Of a stretch of 64,000 nucleotides of DNA, positions 25,218 to 36,320 are shown in pieces (the first letter of the stretch is position 1; the number at the start of each line of letters is the position of its first letter). The notes beneath the pieces were generated by a model. It was not told where the DNA came from. It searched no databases and was given only the letters and a program-made list of their open reading frames with translations. The stretch is from Flavimaribacter sp039888615 (GTDB lineage Bacteria > Pseudomonadota > Alphaproteobacteria > Rhizobiales > Rhizobiaceae). Both the position numbers and the translations under genes were made by a program. The stretch lies in NCBI GenBank assembly GCA_039888615.1, contig JBDQQS010000003.1. One strand, given 5' to 3'.

Positions 25218-26570
25218 CTAGGCGACGGCCCTGACGCCGGCGATCGTATCGATGAGTTCGTCGACGACCTTCTCGACGAGCATGCGATCATCGCCTTCAG
25301 CCATGACCCTGATCAGGGGTTCGGTTCCGGACGGGCGAATGACCAGACGGCCCGACTTGCCAAGGGTGTCGGTGGCTGAGTCGATGGCCGATTTCACATG
25401 GGCGTCTTCAAGCGGTTTGCCGGACGTGACGCGCACATTCTTCAATATTTGCGGAACCGGATCGAAACGGTGGCAAATCTCGCTGACAGGCCTGTCCATG
25501 CGCTGGACGCAGGCGAGGATCTGCAAGGCCGCGACCAGGCCGTCCCCGGTCGTGGCGTAGTCAGAGAGAACGATGTGGCCCGACTGCTCGCCGCCGACAT
25601 TGAACCCGCCGCCGCGCATACGTTCCACGACATAGCGATCGCCGACCTTGGTTCGTTCCAGGGTCATGTCGCGGTCTTCCAGAAAACGTTCAAGACCAAG
25701 ATTCGACATGACGGTCGCCACGATGCCGCCGCCTGTGAGGCGCTTGTCCCGCGACCATGATTCAGCAATGACGGCCATGAGTTGATCGCCGTCGACAACC
25801 GATCCTTTCTCGTCCACGATCAGAACACGATCGGCGTCGCCATCAAGTGCGATGCCGATATCGGCCCTCACTTCATGCACCTTGCGCGCCAGCGCGACCG
25901 GATGGGTCGAACCACATTCATGATTGATGTTGATGCCGTTTGGCTCATTGCCGATAGTTATAACTTCGGCGCCCAATTCCCACAGAACGGCGGGCGCGAC
26001 CTTGTAGGCGGCGCCGTTGGCGCAATCCACCACCACCCGCAATCCACTCAGCGACACATTCTTCGGCATTGTCCGCTTGGCGAACTCGATATAGCGGTCG
26101 TGAACACCGTCGATGCGCTTGGCGCGTCCAATGTTTTTCGAAATGGTCAACTGGCTTGAAATATCGGCGTCGATGAGCCGCTCGATCCGCATCTCAAGCT
26201 CGTCAGAAAGCTTGTAACCATCCGGCCCGAACAATTTGATCCCGTTGTCCTCATACGGATTGTGGGACGCCGAGATCATCACGCCGATATCGGCGCGCAG
26301 GGACCGCGTCAGCATGGATACGGCGGGAGTCGGAATGGGACCGAGGAGGAAGACATCCATGCCCGATGCGGTAAAGCCCGCAACCATGGCGTTTTCCAGC
26401 ATATATCCGGAAAGTCGCGTATCCTTGCCTATGACGACGCGGTGACGATGGTCGCCACGGCGGAAAACCGCGCCAGCAGCGAGCCCGACCCGCATCGCCG
26501 TGTCCGGCGTCATATTGCCGGAATTGGATTTTCCGCGGATACCGTCCGTTCCAAAATACTGGCGCGCCAT
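25218..26570 (-). CDS. glmM: phosphoglucosamine mutase
   Basis: GlmM turns glucosamine-6-phosphate into glucosamine-1-phosphate for UDP-GlcNAc and thus for peptidoglycan and lipid A. The 450 residues are the usual length. The N-terminus is RQYFGTDGIRGKSN. The phosphoserine loop is MISASHNPYEDNGIK. The metal loop is ALDGDADRVLIVDEKG. The sugar-binding loop is GGEQSGHIVLSDYATTGDG, and the phosphate-binding end is VIRPSGTEPLIRVMAEG. It lies about 150 bases after ftsH in the same direction, a common order in this group. Confidence 0.97.
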   Translation of the reverse strand: MARQYFGTDGIRGKSNSGNMTPDTAMRVGLAAGAVFRRGDHRHRVVIGKDTRLSGYMLENAMVAGFTASGMDVFLLGPIPTPAVSMLTRSLRADIGVMISASHNPYEDNGIKLFGPDGYKLSDELEMRIERLIDADISSQLTISKNIGRAKRIDGVHDRYIEFAKRTMPKNVSLSGLRVVVDCANGAAYKVAPAVLWELGAEVITIGNEPNGININHECGSTHPVALARKVHEVRADIGIALDGDADRVLIVDEKGSVVDGDQLMAVIAESWSRDKRLTGGGIVATVMSNLGLERFLEDRDMTLERTKVGDRYVVERMRGGGFNVGGEQSGHIVLSDYATTGDGLVAALQILACVQRMDRPVSEICHRFDPVPQILKNVRVTSGKPLEDAHVKSAIDSATDTLGKSGRLVIRPSGTEPLIRVMAEGDDRMLVEKVVDELIDTIAGVRAVA

Positions 26571-26723
26571 TGAATCCCCCGACTGCAGAAGCTTATACCG
26601 ACCGCCGCGTTATTGCACATAACGCGGAAATACGGCCTTCATAATCTGTTACAGTCCGTTTCAGACGGATGGCCGTAAATTGGCTATTACCTTATCGCCC
26701 AAGAATTGACGGTCCGTTACCCG

Positions 26724-28679
<1,956 letters not shown>

Positions 28680-28829
28680 TCGGTTCCCCGGAACACCGGC
28701 AAGCCCGCTGCTTCCGGGCGCCTTGACGAAAATTACGTGCCTCTAACATAGGTTTCTCTTGACCCCTTGCCAAGTCCATGATCGGGCCAAGTGAGGCGAC
28801 AGGTTAATAATATCCGGCAGTTTCCGACC

Positions 28830-30149
28830 TCAATGACGCAAGGGCGGCGCGGGATAATTCGGCGCGCCGAAGAGTTTCGCGCATGATCTGGCGATTATCA
28901 TGTCGAATTCAGGCAAAAACAGGTCGAACGGAGCGAGTATGCGCATGAATTCGACCGAAGGACTTTCTACAGAAGATGCTGCTGCGGAACGACAGGTTGG
29001 CAACGTCCGATGCGCCCGCGCAAGCAGCCCCTTTGGCGCCTCTTTGTACGCCGGCTCCAATCCTGTTTCTGCTTCCACATCACCCATTGGATACAGGATC
29101 GCGGTTTGGTCTGACGATGAATTCGCCACTTCGTATCGCCCGTCCCAAATCAGGCTTTCGCCCGGTTCAAGCCGGACCGTCGGCAAATTGCGGTTTTCCC
29201 TGTAGATGAAAAATAGATCCCCGTGCTTCTCTATGACGCATCTTCCAGCCGTCATGCGCCCCTTTGCGTTCGACTTGGCGAATTGGGCGACGCGATCCAT
29301 CAGTTCCGCCCCCGGCAGATGCTGACGCCCGCCCATGATCGAGAGAAGAAACGCCAGAGCCTGCAGCCACGCGCGCTGTTCCCGCGGCGAAATTTGCATG
29401 CGCGCGAGCGCCGGGTGATGCGCAGAAACGGAGGTCTCGAATACAGAGGCGGTCTCAAGCGCGTCTGTTACTCTCTCCGATGCGTTCTTCTCGATATCCA
29501 CCAGATCGTCTTCGAAATCCTGCATGTCCTGTCGAATGCGCACGCGTTCGAAACGCCTGTCCTCGTTGCTTGGGTCATCGATCCAGCGCTTGCCGCTATT
29601 TTCCAGATAACGCCGCAGATCAGTCCGGCGCACGCCGAGCAGCGGGCGTAGAATCCAGAAGTCACGCCGATAGAGAACGTTTTGGGCCATGCCGGACAGA
29701 CCGCGGCCTGGATTTCTCATTCCGCGCATTCGCACGGTTTCAACCTGATCGTCGGCGTTATGGGCGGTCGCAACGCAATTGACGCCGCGCGCCATTGCGG
29801 TCTCGCGAACAAGCCGGTACCGCGCAAGCCTGGCCTCGTTCTGCAGGCCGGTCGCCGGTTTCAGGCCTTTCCACGTCGCAATGGCATGGTCGACATCGAG
29901 TTCGGCGCACCAGGCCGCGACCTGTCGGGCTTCCGTGTCCGAACCGGCGCGCAGGCCGTGATCGACGGTAATTGCCAGCAAATAGGCAATTTCGCCTCGA
30001 TTGCGGGCCTCGACGAGAAGATTGAGAAGAGCGATGGAATCACCGCCGCCTGACACGGCGATTGCAAGCGGCCGATCCGGGCCCAGTCGATTGACAAAGA
30101 TGCGTACGACTTCCTCGGGAGACATGGTCAGGTCTCCGGAGTGGAACAT
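28830..30149 (-). CDS. tilS: tRNA(Ile)-lysidine synthase
   Basis: TilS attaches lysine to C34 of tRNA-Ile(CAU) so that it reads AUA. The 439-residue protein has the PP-loop SGGGDS in LAIAVSGGGDSIALLNL. RNA-side residues follow (ATAHNADDQVETVRMRGMRNPGRGLSGM). Then come the N-type ATPase part RRDFWILRPLLGVRRTDLRRYL and a weakly conserved C-terminal half. The first ATG overlaps the cpoB stop by one base (TGATG), so translation is coupled. A second ATG eight codons later has CCGGAGA upstream and is also possible. Confidence 0.95.
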   Translation of the reverse strand: MFHSGDLTMSPEEVVRIFVNRLGPDRPLAIAVSGGGDSIALLNLLVEARNRGEIAYLLAITVDHGLRAGSDTEARQVAAWCAELDVDHAIATWKGLKPATGLQNEARLARYRLVRETAMARGVNCVATAHNADDQVETVRMRGMRNPGRGLSGMAQNVLYRRDFWILRPLLGVRRTDLRRYLENSGKRWIDDPSNEDRRFERVRIRQDMQDFEDDLVDIEKNASERVTDALETASVFETSVSAHHPALARMQISPREQRAWLQALAFLLSIMGGRQHLPGAELMDRVAQFAKSNAKGRMTAGRCVIEKHGDLFFIYRENRNLPTVRLEPGESLIWDGRYEVANSSSDQTAILYPMGDVEAETGLEPAYKEAPKGLLARAHRTLPTCRSAAASSVESPSVEFMRILAPFDLFLPEFDMIIARSCAKLFGAPNYPAPPLRH

Positions 30150-31054
30150 CAGCAGCTCATTGCGCCCTGCTCTATCGCCACCTTCTTTTTCAGGGCTTCC
30201 GAAGCCTTGGGATAGCGCAGCAGGACCTCCCGATAAGTCGCGCAGGCCGTGTCCCGGTTATTGAGAGCGGCAAGCGACATGCCGAGTTTCAGCAGCATTT
30301 CCGGCGCCTTGGCGGATTGAGGAAACTGCTTGTGCGCGGTCAACAGGGTTCGCGCCGCGACATTGTACTGCCCCTGCGCATATTGCGACTCGCCCAGCCA
30401 GAAATAGGCGTCCGAGATCTTTGGAGAATCCGGATATTCCTGGATAAAGCGCTGAAAATCCTGCTCCGCAAGCGCATAGTCGCCGGAAAGGACATTGCCA
30501 TAGGCGGCGTTCCAAAGCTGCTCCCTGCCGGTTTCAGGCAACGCTGCTGTCTGGGTCTGATCGGTGTTTGTCGGCGCGTCGAGTTCACCGCCCTGCAGGG
30601 TGTCCTGATCGAATGTCAGTTCGCCCAGCGTTCCTTCAACGCGTTCCTGATCGGACGAGTCTGTCACGCTGTCTATCACAGCAACATCCGTGTCGTCCTG
30701 GCGCGCAGGCGCGGCGTCTCCACGGCGGCCGCCGCCTTCGAGTTCCTGGAAGCGGTATTCATTGTCCTCCTGCATCCGGCGCATTTGCTCCTGCATTTCC
30801 AGAAGCTGGAAACTCAACTCTTCAATGCGGCCGTTCAGCGCTCTGATCTGTTCTTCAAGCTGACCGACGCGAAAAGACATGTCGCCCGCCTGGGCCAGGA
30901 TGACGGGAGCGGCCGCGCGACGTCCCTCGCCGGAAACGCTGTCCTGCGGCGCCTGAAACAAGGATCCGTAATTCGTCATCGGACTGGCGGAAAAAGATTG
31001 CGCCGGAATCAACGCCAGGAACAACGCTGTTGCGGCGGCGATTCGAATATTCAT
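30149..31054 (-). CDS. cpoB: cell division coordinator CpoB (YbgF), TPR protein
   Basis: CpoB is a periplasmic protein that links the Tol machine to septal peptidoglycan synthesis. From the ATG at 31054 it has 301 residues and a signal peptide (MNIRIAAATALFLALIPAQS, cut near SFSA). A coiled coil follows (RVGQLEEQIRALNGRIEEL, then EMQEQMRRMQEDNEYRFQEL), which is the trimerisation part. An acidic linker leads to TPR repeats (WNAAYGNVLSGDYALAEQDF, YFWLGESQYAQGQYNVAART, LLKLGMSLAALNNRDTACAT). ATG 31060 and TTG 31072 are other possible starts. It is the last gene of the tol-pal set, as in other proteobacteria. Confidence 0.93.
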   Translation of the reverse strand: MNIRIAAATALFLALIPAQSFSASPMTNYGSLFQAPQDSVSGEGRRAAAPVILAQAGDMSFRVGQLEEQIRALNGRIEELSFQLLEMQEQMRRMQEDNEYRFQELEGGGRRGDAAPARQDDTDVAVIDSVTDSSDQERVEGTLGELTFDQDTLQGGELDAPTNTDQTQTAALPETGREQLWNAAYGNVLSGDYALAEQDFQRFIQEYPDSPKISDAYFWLGESQYAQGQYNVAARTLLTAHKQFPQSAKAPEMLLKLGMSLAALNNRDTACATYREVLLRYPKASEALKKKVAIEQGAMSC

Positions 31055-31096
31055 GCCCATTTTTCCTTTCAAAATTCACCCCCAGGAAACGGCTGA

Positions 31097-31117
31097 CCGA
31101 CCGGAATGACCGGTCGG
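31097..31117. other. hairpin between pal and cpoB
   Basis: CCGACCGG-AATGA-CCGGTCGG is a perfect 8-bp stem with a 5-base loop in the 148-base space between pal and cpoB. No U-run follows on either strand. It may protect the upstream mRNA end or reduce readthrough to cpoB. Confidence 0.45.
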
Positions 31118-31202
31118 CCCTTACTGTGTCTTCGACGGCCCCGTCGTCAAGACTAACCCGCCTGAGTGACCGGTGAAAGCCTTGAAAATGAAGCGACGCC
31201 TG

Positions 31203-31706
31203 TCAGGAGCCCGCGCCACCGACAACCGTAACTGCGCGGCGGTTCTGCGACCAGCAGGAAATATCGTCGCAGACGGCCACCGGCCGCTCCTTGCCGTAGG
31301 ATATCGTCTTAATCCTGGAAGCCGCCACGCCGCGCGAAGCGAGATAGTTGCGGGTCGCCGCCGCGCGCCGGGCGCCGAGCGCCAGGTTGTATTCACGCGT
31401 GCCGCGTTCGTCGGCATGACCTTCTATGGTCACGCTCACATTCGGGTATTTCTGCAGCCATTGGGCCTGCTTGTTGAGCGTCGCCGCCGCATCCGGCCGG
31501 ATGGACGATGAGTCGGTGTTGAAGAAAATCCGGTCGCCCACATTCAGCGTGAAATCCTGGCGCGAACCCGGCGCGGCGTTGCCGCCCAGTCCCAGTTCGC
31601 CCGGATTGTTGGGCATCGATCTCTTGGACGAACATCCGGCGAGCGCGAGCGTTACCGCCAACGCCAGCACGACCGGATTCCGCGCGATCCTTGTCAGGGT
31701 TGTCAT
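31203..31706 (-). CDS. pal: peptidoglycan-associated lipoprotein Pal
   Basis: Pal is the outer-membrane lipoprotein that binds peptidoglycan and TolB. The 167 residues have a lipoprotein signal with the lipobox LALAGC (cysteine near residue 24). The OmpA-type domain covers about 55-160: RIFFNTDSSSIRPDAAATLNKQ, then IEGHADERGTREYNLALGARRA with the peptidoglycan-binding Asp and Arg. The end is RPVAVCDDISCWSQNRRAVTVV with two cysteines. It lies 85 bases downstream of tolB in the same operon. Confidence 0.97.
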   Translation of the reverse strand: MTTLTRIARNPVVLALAVTLALAGCSSKRSMPNNPGELGLGGNAAPGSRQDFTLNVGDRIFFNTDSSSIRPDAAATLNKQAQWLQKYPNVSVTIEGHADERGTREYNLALGARRAAATRNYLASRGVAASRIKTISYGKERPVAVCDDISCWSQNRRAVTVVGGAGS

Positions 31707-31791
31707 AGTCTGTCTCCTCGAATTGACGACTTTTGTTCGTGATAGTGTCCGGGCATTGCCTTGTGGCGACTTTTGTTAATGTCTTCCCTGT

Positions 31792-33129
31792 TCATTCCAG
31801 CAATGGCGACCAGGCCGGATCGGAACCGAAATTCGGCGTATCGATCCTCTGTTCATTGTAGCCTGTCAGATCAATGGAATAGAGTTGCGGTCCGCCGGCG
31901 CCCGCCGGCTGCCTGAAGAACATGATGACCCGGCCATTCGGCGCCCAGGTCGGTCCTTCATTGTGAAATCCGGTGGTCAGAATGCGTTCGCCCGATCCGT
32001 CCGGTCGCATGACACCGATGGAGAACTTGCCGCCAGACTGCTTGGTGAAGGCGATAAGGTCTCCGCGCGGCGACCAGACCGGGGTCGAATAGGACCCGTC
32101 CCCGAAGGAAATCCGTTTTTGATCGCTGCCGTCGGCGTTCATGACATAGAGCTGCTGACGTCCGCCGCGATCGGATTCAAAGACAATCTGCCGTCCGTCC
32201 GGAGAATAGGAGGGCGAGGTGTCGATGGCGGTCGTATTGGTGAGCCTGGTGGTTGATCGGGAGCGGAGATCCATCGTGTAGATGTTGGCGTTGCCGCCCT
32301 GCTCCAGACTCATGATCACTTTCTGGCCGTCGGGAGAAAACCGCGGCGAGAAGGTCATGCCAGGGAAATTGCCGACCAGTTCGCGCTGACCTGTCTCCAG
32401 TTGCAGCAGATAGACGCGCGGCTCGCCGTTGGCGAAAGACATATAGGTCACTTCCTGACGGTTGGGCGAGAAGCGCGGCGTCAGAACAAGGTCGTCGCCC
32501 TGGGTCAGAAACCTCAGATTGGCGCCATCCTGATCCATGATGGCCAGTTGCTTGCGGCGATCGTTGCGCGGCCCGGTTTCCGAAACGAACACGACGCGCG
32601 TGTCGAAATAGCCGCGCTCGCCCGTCAGCCGCTGGTAGATCGCATCGGCGATGATATGCGCGACGCGACGCCAGTTCTCGGGCTGGGTAAAGAATTGCTG
32701 ACCGATCAACTGCTGCGCGGCGAATGTGTCCCACAGGCGGAATTCTGTTTTCAGGCGCCCGTCCGCTTCGCGGGTTACGCGCCCGACGACGATCGCCTGG
32801 GCGTTGATTACCCTCCAGTCCTCAAAACGTGGCGCGACGTCCGGATTGGTGATCTTCTGGATAAAGGCCTTCGGATCGATTGGCGCAAACAGGCCTGACC
32901 GACGCAGATCGGCTGCTATGACCTCGGAAATCTGCCGTCCGATATCGTCATCCGAGATGAACTCGGTCACCGCGAGCGGCAGCGGTTCGACATTGCCCTT
33001 GTTGATGTCGATCTCGACCAGTGCCTTGGCCGGCATCAGGGCGACGAGCATGATCGCCAAGGCGCACAGAACGATCGCCGAACCATTCCCCGCTCTTTGT
33101 TTCTTTCTGCTCAAGCTTTTGTAAAACAT
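31792..33129 (-). CDS. tolB: Tol-Pal system protein TolB
   Basis: TolB is a periplasmic beta-propeller that exchanges between Pal and TolA. The 445 residues begin with a charged stretch and a long signal sequence (GSAIVLCALAIMLVALMPAKA, cut near residue 36). The N-terminal alpha/beta domain includes AVTEFISDDDIGRQISEVIAA. The propeller repeats are clear: LTPRFSPNRQEVTYMSF, FSPRFSPDGQKVIMSLEQGG, DTSPSYSPDGRQIVFESDRG and STPVWSPRGDLIAFTKQSGG. It lies 17 bases after tolA. Confidence 0.97.
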   Translation of the reverse strand: MFYKSLSRKKQRAGNGSAIVLCALAIMLVALMPAKALVEIDINKGNVEPLPLAVTEFISDDDIGRQISEVIAADLRRSGLFAPIDPKAFIQKITNPDVAPRFEDWRVINAQAIVVGRVTREADGRLKTEFRLWDTFAAQQLIGQQFFTQPENWRRVAHIIADAIYQRLTGERGYFDTRVVFVSETGPRNDRRKQLAIMDQDGANLRFLTQGDDLVLTPRFSPNRQEVTYMSFANGEPRVYLLQLETGQRELVGNFPGMTFSPRFSPDGQKVIMSLEQGGNANIYTMDLRSRSTTRLTNTTAIDTSPSYSPDGRQIVFESDRGGRQQLYVMNADGSDQKRISFGDGSYSTPVWSPRGDLIAFTKQSGGKFSIGVMRPDGSGERILTTGFHNEGPTWAPNGRVIMFFRQPAGAGGPQLYSIDLTGYNEQRIDTPNFGSDPAWSPLLE

Positions 33130-33146
33130 CGGTTTCCGTTACTTTT

Positions 33147-34142
33147 CTAGAACATTTGACTGGGGTCGAAATTCAAAACGACATTCGACCAGACCCCGTA
33201 TTTCTCGATCGGCAGTTCGTAGGGTTCGCAACGCAGAACTGCCCGTCGCACGCTGTCGGAAAGCGTTCGGCGCGCCGTGTCGGTTCCGCCGCGCGCATCA
33301 ACCTGCGGCTGACCGTCGATATATCCCGACTGGTTCAGGTTCATCTTCACCTGGATCCGCACATCTTCCGCCCCCGACATTCCGGCAACGAGTTGCCAGC
33401 AGCTTTCCACCTTGCGCCTCAGGGCGTCAATCTCGCTGATCGAAAGCGTTTGCGCGACCTGTTGGGTGTCCGAACCGAGGCTGGCCTGCTTGCGGCTGCG
33501 CGCGGCGCCCCCGCCGGCGGTGTCCTGCCGGTTCAGCAACGCCTCGATCTGATCGGCGTTGAAATCACTCTCCTGTCGGGCGGCGACCTCGGTGCGCTTG
33601 GGCGGCTCCGGCCGCGCCTTCGGCGTTGGTATCCTCTCAGGCAGAGCGGCTTCTTCCGGTTTTGGCTGCTCGATCGGCTCATCGACGGGATCTGGAGAAA
33701 CTTCCTGAGGTTTTTCCGGCAGCGATGCGATTTCGGTCGCCGCCTGTGGCTTCGGCGTTTCCGTCGGCTCTACTTTGACTTTGGGCTCGGGAACAGGCGC
33801 CGGTTCGCTGGCCGGCGCAGAGGCGGTCTCAATCGCCTTCTCGACCGTAAGGTCGGCCTGTTTTTCGGTATCCGCCGATTTCAGGTCCACGGTGTTGTTT
33901 CCAATGGTCTGGGCGTCCTCGACCGGCTCCGGGCGCACCGTGGGCAAGGGCGCAGCGATCTCGCGCTCCGGTTCCTCTTTCACGCCCTGCTGGACCTGGG
34001 TGATCGACGATACGGGAATGATATCGACCGGAAGCGCCTCGACATCAGCCACGTCATGCGACTTTGGAGGCGCCAGGACGATCAGGCCCCAACCGAGAAG
34101 GACGGCGTGCAATATCGTGGATATGGTGAGGCCAATCTTCAT
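33147..34142 (-). CDS. tolA: Tol-Pal system protein TolA (cell envelope integrity)
   Basis: TolA spans the periplasm and carries motion from TolQR to Pal-TolB. The 331 residues have one N-terminal membrane helix (STILHAVLLGWGLIVLAP, about 8-26). A long low-complexity region rich in Pro, Glu and Lys follows (about 45-190, with repeated PEP- and EKP-like runs). The C-terminal domain is about 220-331 (SEIDALRRKVESCWQLVAGM ... LRCEPYELPIEKYGVWSNVV) with the cysteine and polar pattern of TonB_C/TolA_C. The tether is mostly Pro/Glu-rich, not the Ala-rich helix of Escherichia coli, as is usual in this order. It lies 10 bases after tolR. Confidence 0.92.
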   Translation of the reverse strand: MKIGLTISTILHAVLLGWGLIVLAPPKSHDVADVEALPVDIIPVSSITQVQQGVKEEPEREIAAPLPTVRPEPVEDAQTIGNNTVDLKSADTEKQADLTVEKAIETASAPASEPAPVPEPKVKVEPTETPKPQAATEIASLPEKPQEVSPDPVDEPIEQPKPEEAALPERIPTPKARPEPPKRTEVAARQESDFNADQIEALLNRQDTAGGGAARSRKQASLGSDTQQVAQTLSISEIDALRRKVESCWQLVAGMSGAEDVRIQVKMNLNQSGYIDGQPQVDARGGTDTARRTLSDSVRRAVLRCEPYELPIEKYGVWSNVVLNFDPSQMF

Positions 34143-34151
34143 TGACTGGGT

Positions 34152-34610
34152 TCACCCCTCCTGCTCCTGGAGCGTAACGAGGCCAAGATTGCGATATCCG
34201 GCGGACGAGATGCGCGCCATGACCTTCATCACCGTTCCGTAGTCGGCATTACGGTCACCGCGCACATAGATGCGCTCCTGATAGCCGGTCGTCGCAATCG
34301 CCTGGAGTTTGGCGACGATCTCGTCGAATGGCACCTCGGTTTCCTGAAGGAAAATCTGGCCCTGATCGTTCACGGAAATGGTGATCGGCTGGGTCTCGGA
34401 ATTGAGCGCGCTCGCGTCGGTCTCCGGCAAATCGATGGGAACGCCGACCGTCAGGAGCGGCGCCGCGACCATGAAGATGATCAAAAGAACAAGCATGACG
34501 TCAACAAACGGCGTGACGTTGATCTCCGCCATCGGCGCCATGCGCCGGCCGCGACGTCCTGAAGGCCGGCCTCGCTTGGCGCCCATCATGCTTCCCGTGG
34601 CGATAGCCAT
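34152..34610 (-). CDS. tolR: Tol-Pal system protein TolR (ExbD family)
   Basis: TolR pairs with TolQ to form the proton-driven motor in the inner membrane. The 152 residues contain a basic N-terminus (KRGRPSGRRGRR), then MAEINVTPFVDVMLVLLIIFMVAAP, where the Asp in PFVDVML is the proton-carrying residue. The periplasmic domain follows (VPIDLPETDASALNSETQP, then ERIYVRGDRNADYGTVMKVMA). It lies 12 bases after tolQ. Confidence 0.96.
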   Translation of the reverse strand: MAIATGSMMGAKRGRPSGRRGRRMAPMAEINVTPFVDVMLVLLIIFMVAAPLLTVGVPIDLPETDASALNSETQPITISVNDQGQIFLQETEVPFDEIVAKLQAIATTGYQERIYVRGDRNADYGTVMKVMARISSAGYRNLGLVTLQEQEG

Positions 34611-34621
34611 GGTTGAAACTC

Positions 34622-35338
34622 CTACTCCGCCGCCTGGCGGGACTGCATGCGTTCGTCGATCTGACGAGACAGGATGCCCGAAAACTCGTCTGCGAAACCT
34701 TCCATGCGCGCCGTCAGCTTGCCCGCATCCGCGGAAAACTTGTTGTAGGCGATGACCGCGGGGATGGCCGCAAGGAGACCGATGGCGGTGGCCAGCAGCG
34801 CCTCGGCGATGCCGGGAGCTACAACAGCGAGGTTCGTCGATTTAGAGCCAGCGATCGCCTGGAAGGACGTCATGATTCCGACGACCGTTCCGAACAGGCC
34901 GATGAACGGCGCTGAAGCGCCGATCGACGCGAGCGAACCGAGCCGGGCCTCAAGGCCCTCCGTTTCCCTGGCGAGCGCGACATCCATCGCCTTGTCGATA
35001 CGCATCTGCAAGCCCATCGGAGTGCGAGCGCCGCGCTCGAAAGATTTTTTCCACTCCCGCATCGCCGAGACGAAAATCGTGCCCATGCCGGTCGTCGTGC
35101 GATCCTGCAAGGACTGATAAAGCTCTTCCAGAGACTGCCCCGACCAGAACACCTGCTCGAAACGGTCATACTGGCGACGCGTGCGCCCATAACTAAAAGA
35201 TTTGTCGACAATGATCGCCCACGTCCAGATCGATGCGACGATCAATCCGAGAATGACAATCTTGACGACAATGCCCGCCTGCATGAACAGCGACCACAGA
35301 GTGATGTCACCTGTAGCAGCCAATCCTACCTGTTCCAT
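34622..35338 (-). CDS. tolQ: Tol-Pal system protein TolQ (MotA/ExbB family)
   Basis: TolQ is the stator channel of the Tol machine. The 238 residues have three membrane helices: ITLWSLFMQAGIVVKIVILG (about 13-38), then LGSLASIGASAPFIGLFGTVVGIM (about 135-160), then VVAPGIAEALLATAIGLLAAIPAVIAYN (about 170-200). The conserved Gly, Thr and Pro pattern of the channel is present. It is the first gene of the tol operon after ybgC, with a gap of about 265 bases that probably holds the promoter. Confidence 0.96.
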   Translation of the reverse strand: MEQVGLAATGDITLWSLFMQAGIVVKIVILGLIVASIWTWAIIVDKSFSYGRTRRQYDRFEQVFWSGQSLEELYQSLQDRTTTGMGTIFVSAMREWKKSFERGARTPMGLQMRIDKAMDVALARETEGLEARLGSLASIGASAPFIGLFGTVVGIMTSFQAIAGSKSTNLAVVAPGIAEALLATAIGLLAAIPAVIAYNKFSADAGKLTARMEGFADEFSGILSRQIDERMQSRQAAE

Positions 35339-35604
35339 TCAACTTACCTTCGAATCCGAGCGTCCGGACAATGCGCGCACCTTAAAAACCGGCGTCAAAT
35401 CGCGCATATCCACGCAATATTCGGCAGATTGAAAAATCCGATATGTCCACTCACCCGCCAATTTGTGTCGCGACAAACTTTGGTCAAAGGAAGGCGCGAC
35501 CGATCGCGCCATCCTCCGCCCGATCATTAAGACATATTTATGGTTAATGACAGGTTATGACAATAAAACCGGGCATTCGCGGCATTTTATCGCCGATTGC
35601 AACT

Positions 35605-36039
35605 TCAGACTGAGAATAGCGCGGAAAGGCCGTCCGGCAGCCGTCTGACCCGACCTTCTCCGTTGACCACAGCCACGGTGACGGCGGCTGTAAGGAGCAG
35701 CCTGTCCCCGATCCCAATCTCCTGTTCGAGTTCCAGCCGGGCCCCGGTGACCCTGCGCGTGCGGGTTCGGATTTCGACAATATCGTCCATCCGGGCAGCG
35801 GCGAGGAAATCGATCAACATGCGCCGTACGACAAAGGCGGCGCTGCCTTCCTCGTCTCCCATGCGCATATCGCCCTGGGTAATTCCGAGGCAGCGCAGAT
35901 AGTCGGTCCGACCCCGCTCCAGGAAATGCAGGTAGCGGGCATGATAGACCACGCCTGAAAAATCGGTGTCTTCGTAATAGACACGCTGCATCAACCGGTG
36001 ACCGTCTTCGGTGATCGTTCCCGCAAGCGTGAGAGACAA
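35605..36039 (-). CDS. ybgC: acyl-CoA thioesterase YbgC
   Basis: YbgC is a hot-dog-fold thioesterase that is usually the first gene of the tol cluster. I place the start at the TTG at 36039, because AAGGAGG ends five bases before it and the protein then begins LSLTLAGTITEDGHRLMQRV, close to relatives in this order. This gives 144 residues. Longer starts upstream have no such site. The active-site segment is VYYEDTDFSGVVYHARYLHFLERGR with the catalytic Asp. The domain continues to VAVVNGEGRVRRLPDGL. The 3' end is about 265 bases before tolQ, so tolQ may have its own promoter. Confidence 0.93.
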   Translation of the reverse strand: MSLTLAGTITEDGHRLMQRVYYEDTDFSGVVYHARYLHFLERGRTDYLRCLGITQGDMRMGDEEGSAAFVVRRMLIDFLAAARMDDIVEIRTRTRRVTGARLELEQEIGIGDRLLLTAAVTVAVVNGEGRVRRLPDGLSALFSV

Positions 36040-36320
36040 CGCAACCTCCTTCTGCAAGCGCCTTTGCGCGACCCGACGGACCATATTTCCGATGGAAGAG
36101 CAATGGCAAGTGCTTGATGCGACCGCCGAATTGTGGAAAGAGCCATTGCAATCCTGACACATTCCGGCGCTAACGCTTTTCGGAATCGGGGGATTTGCCG
36201 CGCGAACCGGACGGCGCAGGCCGCAGCGGTTCCGGATGTGGACCGATACCGGAAAGCTGACGGCGTGTCGTCGCCTTTCGGACCATGCATCGCACAGATG
36301 CGCAAACGGAGATGAATTGG

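Noticed and set aside
35339..35527. A 62-codon minus-strand frame directly before tolQ.
   Set aside because: No family or ribosome site, and it lies in the expected promoter region of tolQ.
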